From contig NZ_CP058908.1 of the NCBI RefSeq assembly GCF_021432765.1, positions 388,001 through 452,000 of the forward strand: 64,000 bases of DNA, given 5' to 3'. Position numbers and translations under genes: made by a program. The notes beneath the pieces are model-generated. The model saw only the letters and a list, made by a program, of their open reading frames with translations, did no database searches and was not told where the DNA came from. Source of the stretch: Pseudomonas phenolilytica (lineage in GTDB: Bacteria > Pseudomonadota > Gammaproteobacteria > Pseudomonadales > Pseudomonadaceae). This document shows positions 52,605 to 61,775 of the stretch, piece by piece. Numbering within the stretch: the stretch's first letter is position 1; each line of letters opens with the position of its first letter.

Positions 52605-53594
52605 ATGAACTCGCCCGCCCTCAGTCGCATCAGCATCCTGGCCACCGAAGGGGTCTTCGCTTCGACCCTCATGCACGCCAAGGATTTCTTTCACATGGCC
52701 AGCCTGCGCCGCGGCCGGCAGCGCGGTGCGGACCTCGCGCCCGCCTTCGAAACCCGCCTGGTCAGCCCCGACGGCCAACCGGTGACCACTTTCAGCGGCA
52801 CCACTATAGCCGTCGATGGCGCGCTGGAAGACGCCGACGTGGTGATCCTGCCCGCCTTCTGGGGCGACTTCGATGCACTCTGCGCGCGTTATCCGCAGGT
52901 GCTGACGTGGCTGCGGCATCGCCATGCGGCCGGCAGCACGATCTGTGGCGAGGCCACCGGGGCGTTCTGGATGGCTCAGGCCGGGCTGCTGGATCATCGC
53001 GAGGCGACGACCCACTGGCGCTTCGCCAGCGAGTTCGCCGAGCGTTTCCCGCAGGTACAGCTGAGCCCGGACAAGCACCTGACCGACAGCGATAACCTCT
53101 ACTGTGCCGGCGGCACCACGTCGTCGTGCGATCTGTATCTGTACCTGGTCGAGCGCTTCTGCGGAGCTGCCGTCGCGCAAGGCATGGCGCGCGATGTGCT
53201 GTTCGAGGTGCAGCGCAGCTACCGGCCGGGGCGGCTCGGCTTCGGCGGCCAGAAGCTGCATCTTGACAGCCGCGTGCTGCAGATTCAGGAATGGCTGGAA
53301 GACCACTTCGCCGAGAAATTCCGCTTCGAGGACGTCGCGCTGCAGCACGGCATGAGCATCCGCAATTTCATGCGGCGATTCCAGGCCGCCACCGGCGACA
53401 AGCCGCTGCATTACCTGCAGCGCCTGCGCATCGAGACAGCCAAGAGCCTGCTGTCGACGACGCGCAAGAGCATCAAGACCATCAGTTATGAGGTGGGCTA
53501 CGACGACGCCAGCTTCTTCGCCCGCCTGTTCCGCCAGCACACCGATGTGTCGCCGAACCAGTATCGGCAGCAGTATCGGCACAAGAGCAGCTGA
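52605..53594 (+). CDS. GlxA-family transcriptional regulator (DJ-1/PfpI domain plus AraC HTH)
   Basis: 329 residues from the ATG at 52605. N-terminal DJ-1/PfpI-like domain (about 8-185) with the elbow segment STICGEATGAFWMAQAGLLDH, and a C-terminal AraC helix-turn-helix (about 225-325) with FAEKFRFEDVALQHGMS in part, LHYLQRLRIETAKSLL and ISYEVGYDDASFFARLFRQ. Such proteins (GbdR, CdhR, ArgR types) control amine and amino acid catabolism. Target unknown; no catabolic genes adjacent. Confidence 0.86.
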   Translation: MNSPALSRISILATEGVFASTLMHAKDFFHMASLRRGRQRGADLAPAFETRLVSPDGQPVTTFSGTTIAVDGALEDADVVILPAFWGDFDALCARYPQVLTWLRHRHAAGSTICGEATGAFWMAQAGLLDHREATTHWRFASEFAERFPQVQLSPDKHLTDSDNLYCAGGTTSSCDLYLYLVERFCGAAVAQGMARDVLFEVQRSYRPGRLGFGGQKLHLDSRVLQIQEWLEDHFAEKFRFEDVALQHGMSIRNFMRRFQAATGDKPLHYLQRLRIETAKSLLSTTRKSIKTISYEVGYDDASFFARLFRQHTDVSPNQYRQQYRHKSS

Positions 53595-53598
53595 CGTC

Positions 53599-53626
53599 GG
53601 GAGGCTGTCCGAGCGGTCCGCCTCCC
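53599..53626. terminator. Possible terminator hairpin between GlxA regulator and zapE
   Basis: GGGAGGC and GCCTCCC, separated by 14 bases, lie between the two convergent genes. No T-tract is visible. Weak support. Confidence 0.35.
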
Positions 53627-53648
53627 GCGCAAGGAACGCCCGTTCGCG

Positions 53649-54743
53649 TTAGGGCTTGTGCGGCCGCGCGAGGTATTCGTGCGACTGCATCTCCAGCAAA
53701 CGGCTGAGGGTGCGCTGGAACTCGAACTCCAGACGTCCGCCGGCATACAGGTCCTTGAGTTCGACCTCGGCGGAAAGGATCAGCTTGACGTTACGGTCGT
53801 AGAACTCGTCGACCATGTTGATGAAGCGCCGCGCCATGTCGTCCTTGGCCACGTTCATCTGCTCGATGTTGGATACCAGCACCGCCTCGAAGATCTTGCC
53901 CAGCTCGATGTAGTCGTTCTGGCTACGCGGACCGTCGCACAGGGCACGGAACTCGAACCAGGCAACATCATTGGCTACCCGGCGCGCCATGATCTCGCGG
54001 TTCTCGATCAGCAACGCCTCGTTTTCCAGCACCGTACAGTTTTCCGTCAGCAAGCTGCGGAAGCTCTTTTCCAGGCTCAGCTCGGCCTCGGCATCCAGCG
54101 GGAAGTGATACAGCTCGGCCTGTTCCAGCGCGCGCAGGCGGTAGTCGATGCCGCTGTCGACGTTGACGATCTCGGTGTGCTTCTTCAACAGCTCGATGGC
54201 CGGCAGGAAGCGCGCGCGCTGCAAACCGTCCTTGTACAGGCCGTCCGGGACGATGTTGGAAGTCGCGACCAGACTCACACCGTTCTTGAACAGCTCGTCG
54301 AGCAGGGTCGCGAGGATCATCGCGTCGGTGATGTCGGAGACGAAGAACTCGTCGAAGCAGATCACTCTTGCCTCATCGGCAAAACGCTTGCCGATGATGG
54401 TCAGCGGGTTCTTCTCGCCCTTGAGCGTGCGCATTTCCTCGTGCACGCGCTTCATGAAGCGGTGGAAGTGCGTGCGCATCTTCTGCTTGAACGGCAGCGC
54501 ATCGAAGAACGTATCGACCAGGTAGGTCTTGCCGCGACCCACGCCACCCCAAAAATAGATGCCCTTGATCGGCCCCTGCGGTTTCTTGCCGAAGAGCTTG
54601 CCGAACAATCCACTGCCGCCACGCTCGTCGGCTACCAGATCGTCGTACAGCCGCTGCAAATGGCGCACCGCGTTTTCCTGGGCGGCATCGTGGAAAAAGT
54701 CAGGACGTTGCAGGTCGGCCCGATAGCGCTCAAGAGGAGTCAT
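53649..54743 (-). CDS. zapE: Cell division ATPase ZapE (AFG1-like)
   Basis: 364 residues from the ATG at 54743 (MTPLERYRADLQRPDFFHD). AFG1-family AAA-type ATPase: Walker A GGVGRGKT, Walker B VICFDEFFVSDITDAM, then LVATSNIVPDGLYKDGLQRARFLPAI in parts. Promotes FtsZ ring constriction under low oxygen or stress in E. coli. The open frame extends upstream to 54821 without a better start. Confidence 0.92.
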   Translation of the reverse strand: MTPLERYRADLQRPDFFHDAAQENAVRHLQRLYDDLVADERGGSGLFGKLFGKKPQGPIKGIYFWGGVGRGKTYLVDTFFDALPFKQKMRTHFHRFMKRVHEEMRTLKGEKNPLTIIGKRFADEARVICFDEFFVSDITDAMILATLLDELFKNGVSLVATSNIVPDGLYKDGLQRARFLPAIELLKKHTEIVNVDSGIDYRLRALEQAELYHFPLDAEAELSLEKSFRSLLTENCTVLENEALLIENREIMARRVANDVAWFEFRALCDGPRSQNDYIELGKIFEAVLVSNIEQMNVAKDDMARRFINMVDEFYDRNVKLILSAEVELKDLYAGGRLEFEFQRTLSRLLEMQSHEYLARPHKP

Positions 54744-54884
54744 GGCGGAGTCTGGGTAGTGAAACGGGGCCGACACTTTAGCGGCGCCCTCGGTCGTTGG
54801 CAATTTGCTCAGCTTGGTCAAACCTCTCGCCCTCCTCTATGGATCGGTCTCACAACGCACCGGCCGGACGCCGCGTGGTCCCGC

Positions 54885-56243
54885 TTACTCGGCCAGTGTC
54901 GCCAGCGCCGCGCGCACGCGCAGCATGGCTGCATCCATGGCCTCGGCGGTGTCGTAGCTGGGGCTATCGGCGATGCACTCGTCGTCCAGCCACAGGGTGA
55001 ACTGGCTGCCTTCGTCCTCGCGCAGCTCCAGCGCATCCGGCCCACCGGCGATCAATCGCTGCGTCAACTGGCCGATCGCCTTCGGATTGCTCAGCGGCCG
55101 CGACAACAGCAGCTCCTCGCCATCGGCGGCGAAGAAGCGGAAGCGGAAGGCGCCGTCGGCCTCGCGAAAACTGGCGAAACGCGCGACCTTGCCGGCTTTT
55201 TTCTTCGCCGGTGCCGCGCTCTGCGTTTGGCTGGAGAAATTGCGCAGGCCTACTGCCTCGCGCAGCTCGCCGAGGAACGGCGTAGCGATCCGGCGCGCCT
55301 TGGCGGCGCCGGCCTGGAGAATTTCCTCGAGCTCGGCGGGCTTGGCGATCAGCTGACGATAGAGTTCGCGCGGCTCGCTCAGTTCATTGTCGAGCAGCTC
55401 GAACAGTCGCTGTTTGGCCTCGCCCCAAGCCAGACCGTCACTCAGCTCGGCCCTGAACGTGGCCAGTTGCGCCGGGGTGGCGAAGGCCTGGTAGAGCGTG
55501 AACAGGTGCGAGCTGTCCGGATCCTTCGGCTCGCCCGGCAGCTTGGAGTCGGTGACGATGCGCGCTACCGCAGCCTTCAGCTCCTTGGCGCTGCCGAACA
55601 GCGGGATGGTGTTGTCGTAGCTCTTGGACATCTTGCGTCCGTCAAGGCCCGGCAGCGTTGCCACGCTCTCTTCGATCACGGCCTCGGGCAGCGTGAACAG
55701 CTCGCGGCCCTGGCCAAACAGGTGGTTGAAGCGCTGGGCGATGTCACGCGCCATCTCGACATGCTGGATCTGGTCGCGACCGACCGGCACCTTGTGCGCG
55801 TTGAACATGAGGATGTCCGCCGCCATCAGCACCGGGTAGCTGTACAGCCCCATCGTCACGCCGGCGTCCGGGTCTTCGCCGTTCTCGACATTCTTGTCCA
55901 CCGAAGCCTTGTAGGCGTGCGCGCGGTTGAGCAGACCTTTGGCGGTGACACAGGTGAGCAGCCAGGTCAGCTCGGGGATTTCCGGCACGTCGGACTGCCG
56001 GTAGAAGGTCACGCGCTCGGCGTCCAGACCGCAGGCCAGCCAGGTCGCGGCGATTTCCAGACGCGAGCATTGGATGCGCAGCGGGTCGTCGCACTTGATC
56101 AGCGCGTGGTAGTCCGCGAGGAAATAGAACGAGTCGGCCGAGGCCGCACGGCTGGCGATCACGGCCGGACGGATGGCGCCGGCGTAGTTGCCCAGGTGAG
56201 GCGTGCCGGTGGTGGTGATGCCGGTGAGAATTCGGGTCTTCAT
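54885..56243 (-). CDS. trpS: Tryptophanyl-tRNA synthetase with C-terminal YegP-like domain
   Basis: 452 residues from the ATG at 56243 ([20 protein letters not shown]). Class I synthetase: PHLGNY as the HIGH motif and KMSKS near residue 203. After the catalytic body (about 335 residues) comes an Ala/Lys linker and an approximately 100-residue domain, [20 protein letters not shown], resembling DUF1508/YegP, plus an acidic helix. This longer form is the one I recall from Pseudomonas. The role of the tail is unknown. Confidence 0.92.
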   Translation of the reverse strand: MKTRILTGITTTGTPHLGNYAGAIRPAVIASRAASADSFYFLADYHALIKCDDPLRIQCSRLEIAATWLACGLDAERVTFYRQSDVPEIPELTWLLTCVTAKGLLNRAHAYKASVDKNVENGEDPDAGVTMGLYSYPVLMAADILMFNAHKVPVGRDQIQHVEMARDIAQRFNHLFGQGRELFTLPEAVIEESVATLPGLDGRKMSKSYDNTIPLFGSAKELKAAVARIVTDSKLPGEPKDPDSSHLFTLYQAFATPAQLATFRAELSDGLAWGEAKQRLFELLDNELSEPRELYRQLIAKPAELEEILQAGAAKARRIATPFLGELREAVGLRNFSSQTQSAAPAKKKAGKVARFASFREADGAFRFRFFAADGEELLLSRPLSNPKAIGQLTQRLIAGGPDALELREDEGSQFTLWLDDECIADSPSYDTAEAMDAAMLRVRAALATLAE

Positions 56244-56311
56244 CGCGTTGATCTCGTATCGATGCGATGCAGGCACGGACAAGGACGTGCCTGCGCGTGG
56301 CGGGCGAAAAG

Positions 56312-56938
56312 CTACAGGCGGGGTGCCACCAGCTCCTTCAGCTCCACCAGCTTGGCGTGGAAAAAGTGGCCGCATTCTGCCACTTTCAGCAGCTCATGGG
56401 GGCGCGTAAGCGCGGCCGAATAGGCGTACACCGAGGCGGGGTCGATCACTTCGTCCTGCTCCGGCTGGATGATGGTCAGCGAGCCCTGCGCGGGCTGTGC
56501 CTGGCCGGCCAGGCGCGACACCGCTGGCGCCACCAGAAACAGCTTATCCGGCGCCCTGCCCTGTGCCTCGAGGCGTACAGCCAGAGCAGCTGCGACGAAC
56601 CCACCGAAGGAAAACCCCAGCAGGCAGAGCGGCAGATCGGGACGCTGCGCCGCCAGCCAGCGCAATGCGGCTTCGGCGTCGTCCACCTCCCCTTCCTGCA
56701 TGTCGTGCTCGCCGGCGCTGCCGCCGACCCCGCGATAGTTGAACCGCAGCGTGCTGTAGCCCTGGTCGCGCGCCGTACGCTGCAAGGTCGAGACAACCTT
56801 GTTCAGCATCGTGCCGCCCTTGACCGGGTTGGGATGGCAGATCAGCGCCAGCCCCCGGGCCTGCGGTTGATCGAAGTACAGGGCCTCGAGCGCACCGCAT
56901 GGGCCGTCGAGAGAGAGGGGGGTTTCGCGTTTCAGCAA
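56312..56938 (-). CDS. Alpha/beta hydrolase (CocE/YbbK-like small hydrolase)
   Basis: 208 residues. Serine hydrolase fold with [33 protein letters not shown], nucleophile elbow LGFSFGG, and C-terminal [11 protein letters not shown] and CGHFFHAKL (acid and His). Cytoplasmic, substrate unknown. It lies upstream of trpS on the same strand, about 70 bases before it. Confidence 0.84.
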   Translation of the reverse strand: MLKRETPLSLDGPCGALEALYFDQPQARGLALICHPNPVKGGTMLNKVVSTLQRTARDQGYSTLRFNYRGVGGSAGEHDMQEGEVDDAEAALRWLAAQRPDLPLCLLGFSFGGFVAAALAVRLEAQGRAPDKLFLVAPAVSRLAGQAQPAQGSLTIIQPEQDEVIDPASVYAYSAALTRPHELLKVAECGHFFHAKLVELKELVAPRL

Positions 56939-57078
56939 GGGAAGGAACTCCGTGACCTTGGGACGAGTCGACTCGTCTTGCTTTACCAGTTGCCGAATGC
57001 CGCGGGCTTGCCACGGTGTACAGCGCAGGTATGAGAAGTTAACGTAAGCACAGCCGTTTTACATAGAAGGAAGGACTC

Positions 57079-57510
57079 GTGGAACAGACCCTCGCGACCT
57101 GGTTGCTCCCGATCGTCGGCCTCATCGCCGGCATCGCCATTGGCTACCTGGTGGCTCGCAACAGCGCGCCCAACCGTACGCAACGCCAAGTGGACGACCT
57201 GCAGGAGCGTTTCGATACCTACCAGAGCGAAGTGGTTACCCACTTCAACACGACTGCTGCCCTGCTGCGCAAGCTCACCAGCAGCTACCAGGACATTCAG
57301 GACCACCTGAGCGAAGGCGCCGACCGCCTGGCACTCGACGAGCAGACCCGCGAACGCCTGCTCGCCGCGCTGCGCAATGATGACCATTCCAGCCCGCGCG
57401 AACGCCTGAGCTCGCCGGCGTTCACCGAACCACCGAAGGACTATGCGCCCAAGGACGACGACGCGCCCGGCACGCTGCACGAGAACTTTGGTTTCAAGCA
57501 GCGCCACTGA
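57079..57510 (+). CDS. YhcB/ZapG-family (DUF1043) envelope protein
   Basis: 143 residues with a GTG start at 57079 behind AGAAGGAAGG. N-terminal membrane helix (about 6-27, WLLPIVGLIAGIAIGYLVAR), then a coiled coil with the family pattern DLQERFDTYQSEVVTHFNTTAALL and an extended Pro/Asp-rich tail. YhcB/ZapG in E. coli links cell division and envelope growth. Confidence 0.87.
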   Translation: MEQTLATWLLPIVGLIAGIAIGYLVARNSAPNRTQRQVDDLQERFDTYQSEVVTHFNTTAALLRKLTSSYQDIQDHLSEGADRLALDEQTRERLLAALRNDDHSSPRERLSSPAFTEPPKDYAPKDDDAPGTLHENFGFKQRH

Positions 57511-57517
57511 GGCGTTG

Positions 57518-57556
57518 GCGGGAGCACCATGGCGTTCCCGCACCCCTCCTTTTTTT
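57518..57556 (+). terminator. Probable terminator after the YhcB-type gene
   Basis: GCGGGA-n11-TTCCCGC stem followed by cacccctcc and a run of seven T residues. The T-run is separated from the stem by about 9 bases, which weakens it as a rho-independent terminator. Confidence 0.45.
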
Positions 57557-58403
57557 ACTGCCGCAGACGCATCGACAGATCCACCGCGCGCACGTGCTTG
57601 GTCAGCGCACCGATGGAGATGTAATCCACTCCAGTCTGCGCCACCGCAAGCAGCGTCTCCTCGCCGATACCGCCAGACGCCTCCAGCTTGGCGCGACCAC
57701 GCGCCAGGTCGACCGCCGTGCGCATGTCGTCGAGACTCAGCTCGTCCAGCATGACGATATCGGCGCCAGCCTGCAGCGCCTGCTCCAGTTCGTCGAGACT
57801 TTCGACCTCGACCTCGACCGGCTTGCCCGGGGCAATACGATGCGCCGCCACGATCGCCTGAGCGATACTGCCGCAGGCAGCAATGTGGTTCTCCTTGATC
57901 AGGAACGCATCGTAGAGGCCGATACGATGGTTATGGCAGCCACCACAGGTCACCGCGTACTTCTGCGCAAGACGCAGGCCAGGCAGCGTCTTGCGGGTGT
58001 CGAGCAGTTTCACGCCGGTACCCTCGACCAGATCGGCATAGTGCCGGCAATTCGTCGCGACGCCGGATAACGTCTGTAGAAAATTCAACGCCGTGCGCTC
58101 GCCGGTCAACAGCGCGCGCGCCGGTCCTTCGAGATTAAACAGCACCTGATCGGCCTCGACTCGCTCGCCATCGGCCACTTGCCAGTGCACCGCGACCCGC
58201 GGATCAAGCTGGCGGAACACCGCATCGACCCATGCCACACCGCTGATTACCGCCGCTTCCCGGGTAATGACCGAGGCATGCGCGAGGCGCTCCGCCGGGA
58301 TCAGCTGCGCGGTGATGTCGCCGCTACCGACATCTTCCGCAAGCGCCCGACGAACGGTGGCATCAATTTCAGCGGAAAGATCGGCAAGTGTCAGGTTAGG
58401 CAT
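57555..58403 (-). CDS. nadC: Nicotinate-nucleotide pyrophosphorylase (carboxylating)
   Basis: 282 residues from the ATG at 58403 ([21 protein letters not shown]). It makes nicotinate mononucleotide from quinolinate and PRPP. Conserved segments: [67 protein letters not shown] in parts, LEASGGI and [11 protein letters not shown]. Full length. Divergent from the DUF1631 gene with a 286-base gap. Confidence 0.95.
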   Translation of the reverse strand: MPNLTLADLSAEIDATVRRALAEDVGSGDITAQLIPAERLAHASVITREAAVISGVAWVDAVFRQLDPRVAVHWQVADGERVEADQVLFNLEGPARALLTGERTALNFLQTLSGVATNCRHYADLVEGTGVKLLDTRKTLPGLRLAQKYAVTCGGCHNHRIGLYDAFLIKENHIAACGSIAQAIVAAHRIAPGKPVEVEVESLDELEQALQAGADIVMLDELSLDDMRTAVDLARGRAKLEASGGIGEETLLAVAQTGVDYISIGALTKHVRAVDLSMRLRQ

Positions 58404-58689
58404 GGCAGACTCCACATGGTTTGATCCGAAGTATAAAGGCGGCCCGCAAAGTAGTGCGACCTCCGACATAGACCGCCTGCGCTGACCGTTCGGCAGAAAC
58501 TCGCCGGGGATCTGTGACCTGGATCATGCCGGACAAAAATCCGGATTCGATTAGCCACAATGGTGGTCGATAATCGGCTTAATTATTCTGGCGCCACATA
58601 AATGACGCCATTCAGCTCCTTTTGTTACCCTTGACGCCCACGAAGCGTACGTGACCGCCCGACCGGCCGGCGACCACAGGAGAGTCTCG

Positions 58690-60945
58690 ATGCGAACCGA
58701 TGCCAAAGTGGTGCACCTGAACAAGGCCACCCCTGAGCTCAGACCAACGTCACCGGCCGCCAAGCTGCCGGTGGCGCTGATCAGCGTGCGCGACAAGGCC
58801 GCCCAGCAACTGCGTCAGGCGTTGCAAACGCTGTTCGACAATGCCGACGATTCGCTGTTCGAGATCGCCGATCGCGCCACCAGCAACACCGAACAAAGCG
58901 CGTTCTTCGAAGCCATGCGCGACCTGCGCATGAAGCGACGCACCATCGAGCGCAGCTTCCTGCATCAGCTGTTCGAAGCCTTCGCCACGCTCAACCAGTA
59001 CGAGATCGGCAAGCCCCAGCCGCTGGAAGGTGTGTCCTTCGACAGCCTTAGCCTGGTGCAGAATGACGAACTGGAAGAGTCCGTTGCGATCGACACGATG
59101 GTGACCAAAGTGACCGGGCGCACCATTCCTGCGCTCGGCCACCTGACGACGCGCATGAACGCGCTGGTCAGCAGAAAGCTCGACGACAAGTCCAACCCGC
59201 TCGGCCCGAGCGCGATCTGCGACTACTTCCTCGCCGCCTGCAGCAGTCTCGGCGTGCCGATCAAGGTCAAGCTGATCATTCTCAAACTCTTCGAAAAGTA
59301 CGTACTGACCGAACTGGATCAACTCTACACGGAAGCCAATCTAACGCTCGCAGCAGCCGGCATCCTGCCCGAACTGCAGTCGACCGCTCCACATCGCTCT
59401 CACCGGCCGAGCACTGGCGCCAGCACCAGCAGCTCCGCAAGCACGCATGCCAGCCAGACGAACATGCACGAGAGCGGCCAGCAGGAAGCCGTCTTCAGTG
59501 CACTGCTTGACCTGCTTTCCGAAGCTCGCAACAGCAGCGCACTGACCCCACGCAGCGCGCCCAGCGATGCAATCCCGATTTCCAGCAACGACCTGCTGCG
59601 CCTGCTATCGCACATGCAGGCGCGCGCACCGCAAACCGTTGACGAGCACAACCTGCAGGGACAGCTCGATCAGCTACTCCAGCGCGTGAGCGCCAAAAGC
59701 GGCAGATCGCGCGTGGTCGGCGAAGTCGACGAAGACGTGATCAATCTCGTGTCGATGTTGTTCGAGTTCATTCTCGACGACCGCAATTTGCCGGATTCGC
59801 TCAAGGCGCTGATTGGCCGCCTGCAGATACCGCTGCTCAAAGTAGCGGTACTGGACAAGACGTTCTTCAGCCGCGGCAGTCACCCGGCTCGCCGCCTGCT
59901 CAACGAGATCGCCTCGGCAGCTTTGGGCTGGAGCGACCAGGATGAAGCGCAGCGCGATAGTCTGTATCAGAAGATCGAGCAGATCGTGGCGCGCCTGCTG
60001 AACGATTTCACCGACGACCCGAGCATTTTCTCCGAGTTGCTGGCGGACTTCCTCGCCTTCATCGGCGACGAGCGCCGGCGCAGTGAACTGCTCGAGCAAC
60101 GCACCCGCGATGCAGAGGAAGGACGCGCCAAGGCCGAGATCGCCCGCCAGGCCGTTGAACAGGCACTCAATCAGCGACTTCTCGGCAAGACCCTGCCTGA
60201 AGTGGTGGTACGCCTGCTACAGGAGGCCTGGAGCAAAGTCCTGCTGCTGATTTGCCTGAAACATGGCACGCAGTCGACGCAGTGGGACGATGCGCTGATG
60301 ACGATGGATGAACTGATCTGGAGCGTGACGCCGCATGCCGACGAACAGTCGCGCGAGCAGCTCATGCAGCTGGTGCCTAACCTGCTCAAGTCCCTGCGCG
60401 AAGGTCTGACCAGCGCTGCATTCGATCCGTTCTCCACCGGAGAGTTCTTCACCCAGCTGGAGGCTCTGCACGTTCAGACGCTGCAACGTTTTGAGCAGCC
60501 TGTAACCGAAGCGGCCGTGAGCATGGACGCTGCCCAGCCCGCGACCCTACCGGAAACCACCACTCCGCCAACGCCTGTCATGGTTGAAGTGGTCGAGGAG
60601 ATTCAGCTGCTGACGCCCGGCGAAAGTCGCGAGCGCCAGCCCGAGGCCTGCCTGCCCGAGCACGACGAGGCACTGAACCAGGTCGACAACCTGCGTGTGG
60701 GTAGCTGGGTGGAGTTCCAGGAAGATGAAGAGCACAAGCTGCGCTGCAAATTGGCTGCGGTGATCAAACCGACCGGCCGCTACATCTTCGTCAACCGCAC
60801 CGGCATGAAGGTCCTGGAGAAAACCCGCATGGGCCTGGCCAGCGAGTTCCAGCGCGGCGCCATCCGCCTCCTCAACGACACGCTGCTGTTCGACCGCGCG
60901 CTGGAGTCCGTGATCGGCAACCTGCGCAAATTGAAGAACAACTGA
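58690..60945 (+). CDS. DUF1631 family protein
   Basis: 751 residues from the ATG at 58690 (MRTDAKVVHLNKATPEL); an open frame runs 13 codons further upstream. Mostly helical and cytoplasmic, with a Ser/Thr/His-rich low-complexity stretch near residues 240-265. The last about 90 residues (RVGSWVEFQEDEEHKLRCKLA ... YIFVNRTGMKVLEK) look like a PilZ-like beta barrel. DUF1631 function is unknown; old databases call it thymidine phosphorylase without basis. Same relation to nadC as in P. aeruginosa (from memory). Confidence 0.85.
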   Translation: MRTDAKVVHLNKATPELRPTSPAAKLPVALISVRDKAAQQLRQALQTLFDNADDSLFEIADRATSNTEQSAFFEAMRDLRMKRRTIERSFLHQLFEAFATLNQYEIGKPQPLEGVSFDSLSLVQNDELEESVAIDTMVTKVTGRTIPALGHLTTRMNALVSRKLDDKSNPLGPSAICDYFLAACSSLGVPIKVKLIILKLFEKYVLTELDQLYTEANLTLAAAGILPELQSTAPHRSHRPSTGASTSSSASTHASQTNMHESGQQEAVFSALLDLLSEARNSSALTPRSAPSDAIPISSNDLLRLLSHMQARAPQTVDEHNLQGQLDQLLQRVSAKSGRSRVVGEVDEDVINLVSMLFEFILDDRNLPDSLKALIGRLQIPLLKVAVLDKTFFSRGSHPARRLLNEIASAALGWSDQDEAQRDSLYQKIEQIVARLLNDFTDDPSIFSELLADFLAFIGDERRRSELLEQRTRDAEEGRAKAEIARQAVEQALNQRLLGKTLPEVVVRLLQEAWSKVLLLICLKHGTQSTQWDDALMTMDELIWSVTPHADEQSREQLMQLVPNLLKSLREGLTSAAFDPFSTGEFFTQLEALHVQTLQRFEQPVTEAAVSMDAAQPATLPETTTPPTPVMVEVVEEIQLLTPGESRERQPEACLPEHDEALNQVDNLRVGSWVEFQEDEEHKLRCKLAAVIKPTGRYIFVNRTGMKVLEKTRMGLASEFQRGAIRLLNDTLLFDRALESVIGNLRKLKNN

Positions 60946-61046
60946 CCCTCCTCCCCCGCGACGCGAGCCCTTTGCGGGCCTCGCGGCCACGCGCTTGGCA
61001 TTTCACCCGGTACGACTAGACTCAGCGCATGCCATTCGAGGTGCTT

Positions 61047-61220
61047 ATGTCCAGCCGCCTGAATCCCGAAGACCAGCAGCGCGTAGACGACTATCTCAGC
61101 GCACCACAGCATCAGGTCGAGCGTCAGCCGTTCCGCCCGTGGCTCCTGCTCGCATTGGTACTGAGTGTGGTTCTCGGCCTCGGCCTGCTGAGCCGCCTGC
61201 TTGGCCGTCTGGTGACATGA
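61047..61220 (+). CDS. DUF3094 family small membrane protein
   Basis: 57 residues from the ATG at 61047 (MSSRLNPEDQQRVDDYLS), with GAGGT 7 bases upstream; an ATG at 61029 in frame is possible. A helical hydrophilic head, then PFRPWLLLALVLSVVLGLGLLSR as one membrane helix. Matches DUF3094, a Pseudomonas-typical family of unknown role. Follows the DUF1631 gene by 101 bases. Confidence 0.8.
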   Translation: MSSRLNPEDQQRVDDYLSAPQHQVERQPFRPWLLLALVLSVVLGLGLLSRLLGRLVT

Positions 61221-61268
61221 GGCAAGGCACTAGCGCGAGCGGGATCCGTCTTCACAAAAACGAGCCAT

Positions 61269-61304
61269 AAAAAAAGCTGGATGCCATTTCTGACATCCAG
61301 CTTT
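61269..61304 (-). terminator. Rho-independent terminator of the tRNA operon
   Basis: On the minus strand, AAAGCTGGATG-loop-CATCCAGCTTTTTTT forms a strong stem with a T-run, 26 bases past the 3' end of tRNA-Lys. Confidence 0.93.
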
Positions 61305-61329
61305 CTATGACTTCTTGCGAAGCCTTGTA

Positions 61330-61405
61330 TGGTGGGTCGTGTAGGATTCGAACCTACGACCAATTGGTTAAAAGCCAACTGCTCTACCAACTGAGCTAAC
61401 GACCC
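61330..61405 (-). tRNA. tRNA-Lys (anticodon TTT)
   Basis: 76 bases including an encoded CCA (61330-61332). Acceptor GGGTCGT/ACGACCC, D-arm AGCTCAGTTGGTAGAGC, anticodon loop CTTTTAA, T-arm GGTTCGAATCC. Last tRNA of the operon. Confidence 0.97.
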
Positions 61406-61410
61406 AAAAA

Positions 61411-61487
61411 TGGTCGGGGTAGGGGGATTCGAACTCCCGACATCCTGCTCCCAAAGCAGGCGCGCTACCGGACTGCGCTATACCCCG
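61411..61487 (-). tRNA. tRNA-Pro (anticodon TGG)
   Basis: 77 bases including encoded CCA (61411-61413). Acceptor CGGGGTA pairs with TACCCCG, D-arm AGCGCAGTCCGGTAGCGC, anticodon loop TTTGGGA, T-arm AGTTCGAATCC. Middle tRNA of the operon. Confidence 0.97.
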
Positions 61488-61496
61488 ATTGGAATT

Positions 61497-61572
61497 TGGC
61501 TCCGCGACCTGGACTCGAACCAGGGACCCAATGATTAACAGTCATTTGCTCTACCGACTGAGCTATCGCGGA
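61497..61572 (-). tRNA. tRNA-Asn (anticodon GTT)
   Basis: 76 bases including encoded CCA (61497-61499). Acceptor TCCGCGA with TCGCGGA, anticodon loop CTGTTAA, T-arm GGTTCGAGTCC. First tRNA of the operon. Confidence 0.97.
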
Positions 61573-61628
61573 ACAACTTACATTCCAGCTCTTCGGCGGT
61601 ACTTATGTTCCCGCTTCAGAGGCGCGCC

Positions 61629-61656
61629 ATTTTACGGTTCCCGATAACGCTGTCAA
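61629..61656 (-). promoter_or_regulatory. Sigma-70 promoter of the tRNA operon
   Basis: On the minus strand TTGACA (61656-61651), 16-base spacer, TAAAAT (61634-61629), followed by a GC-rich discriminator (ggcgcgcc), typical of stringently controlled stable RNA promoters. It lies about 57 bases before tRNA-Asn. Confidence 0.88.
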
Positions 61657-61775
61657 GCCTGGAAATGCGATTCAGGACAATGTGTTGCACTCACACGAGC
61701 TGACCCTAGCGTCGCTCGACGACTCATATGCCCGCGCAGCACCTCCGAGGCACCGCGCAGGCCTGTTCCGTCACC

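Noticed and set aside
53658..56423. 921-codon plus-strand frame opposite zapE and trpS
   Set aside because: Antisense to two well-supported genes and spans their intergenic gap; no domain and no start signal.
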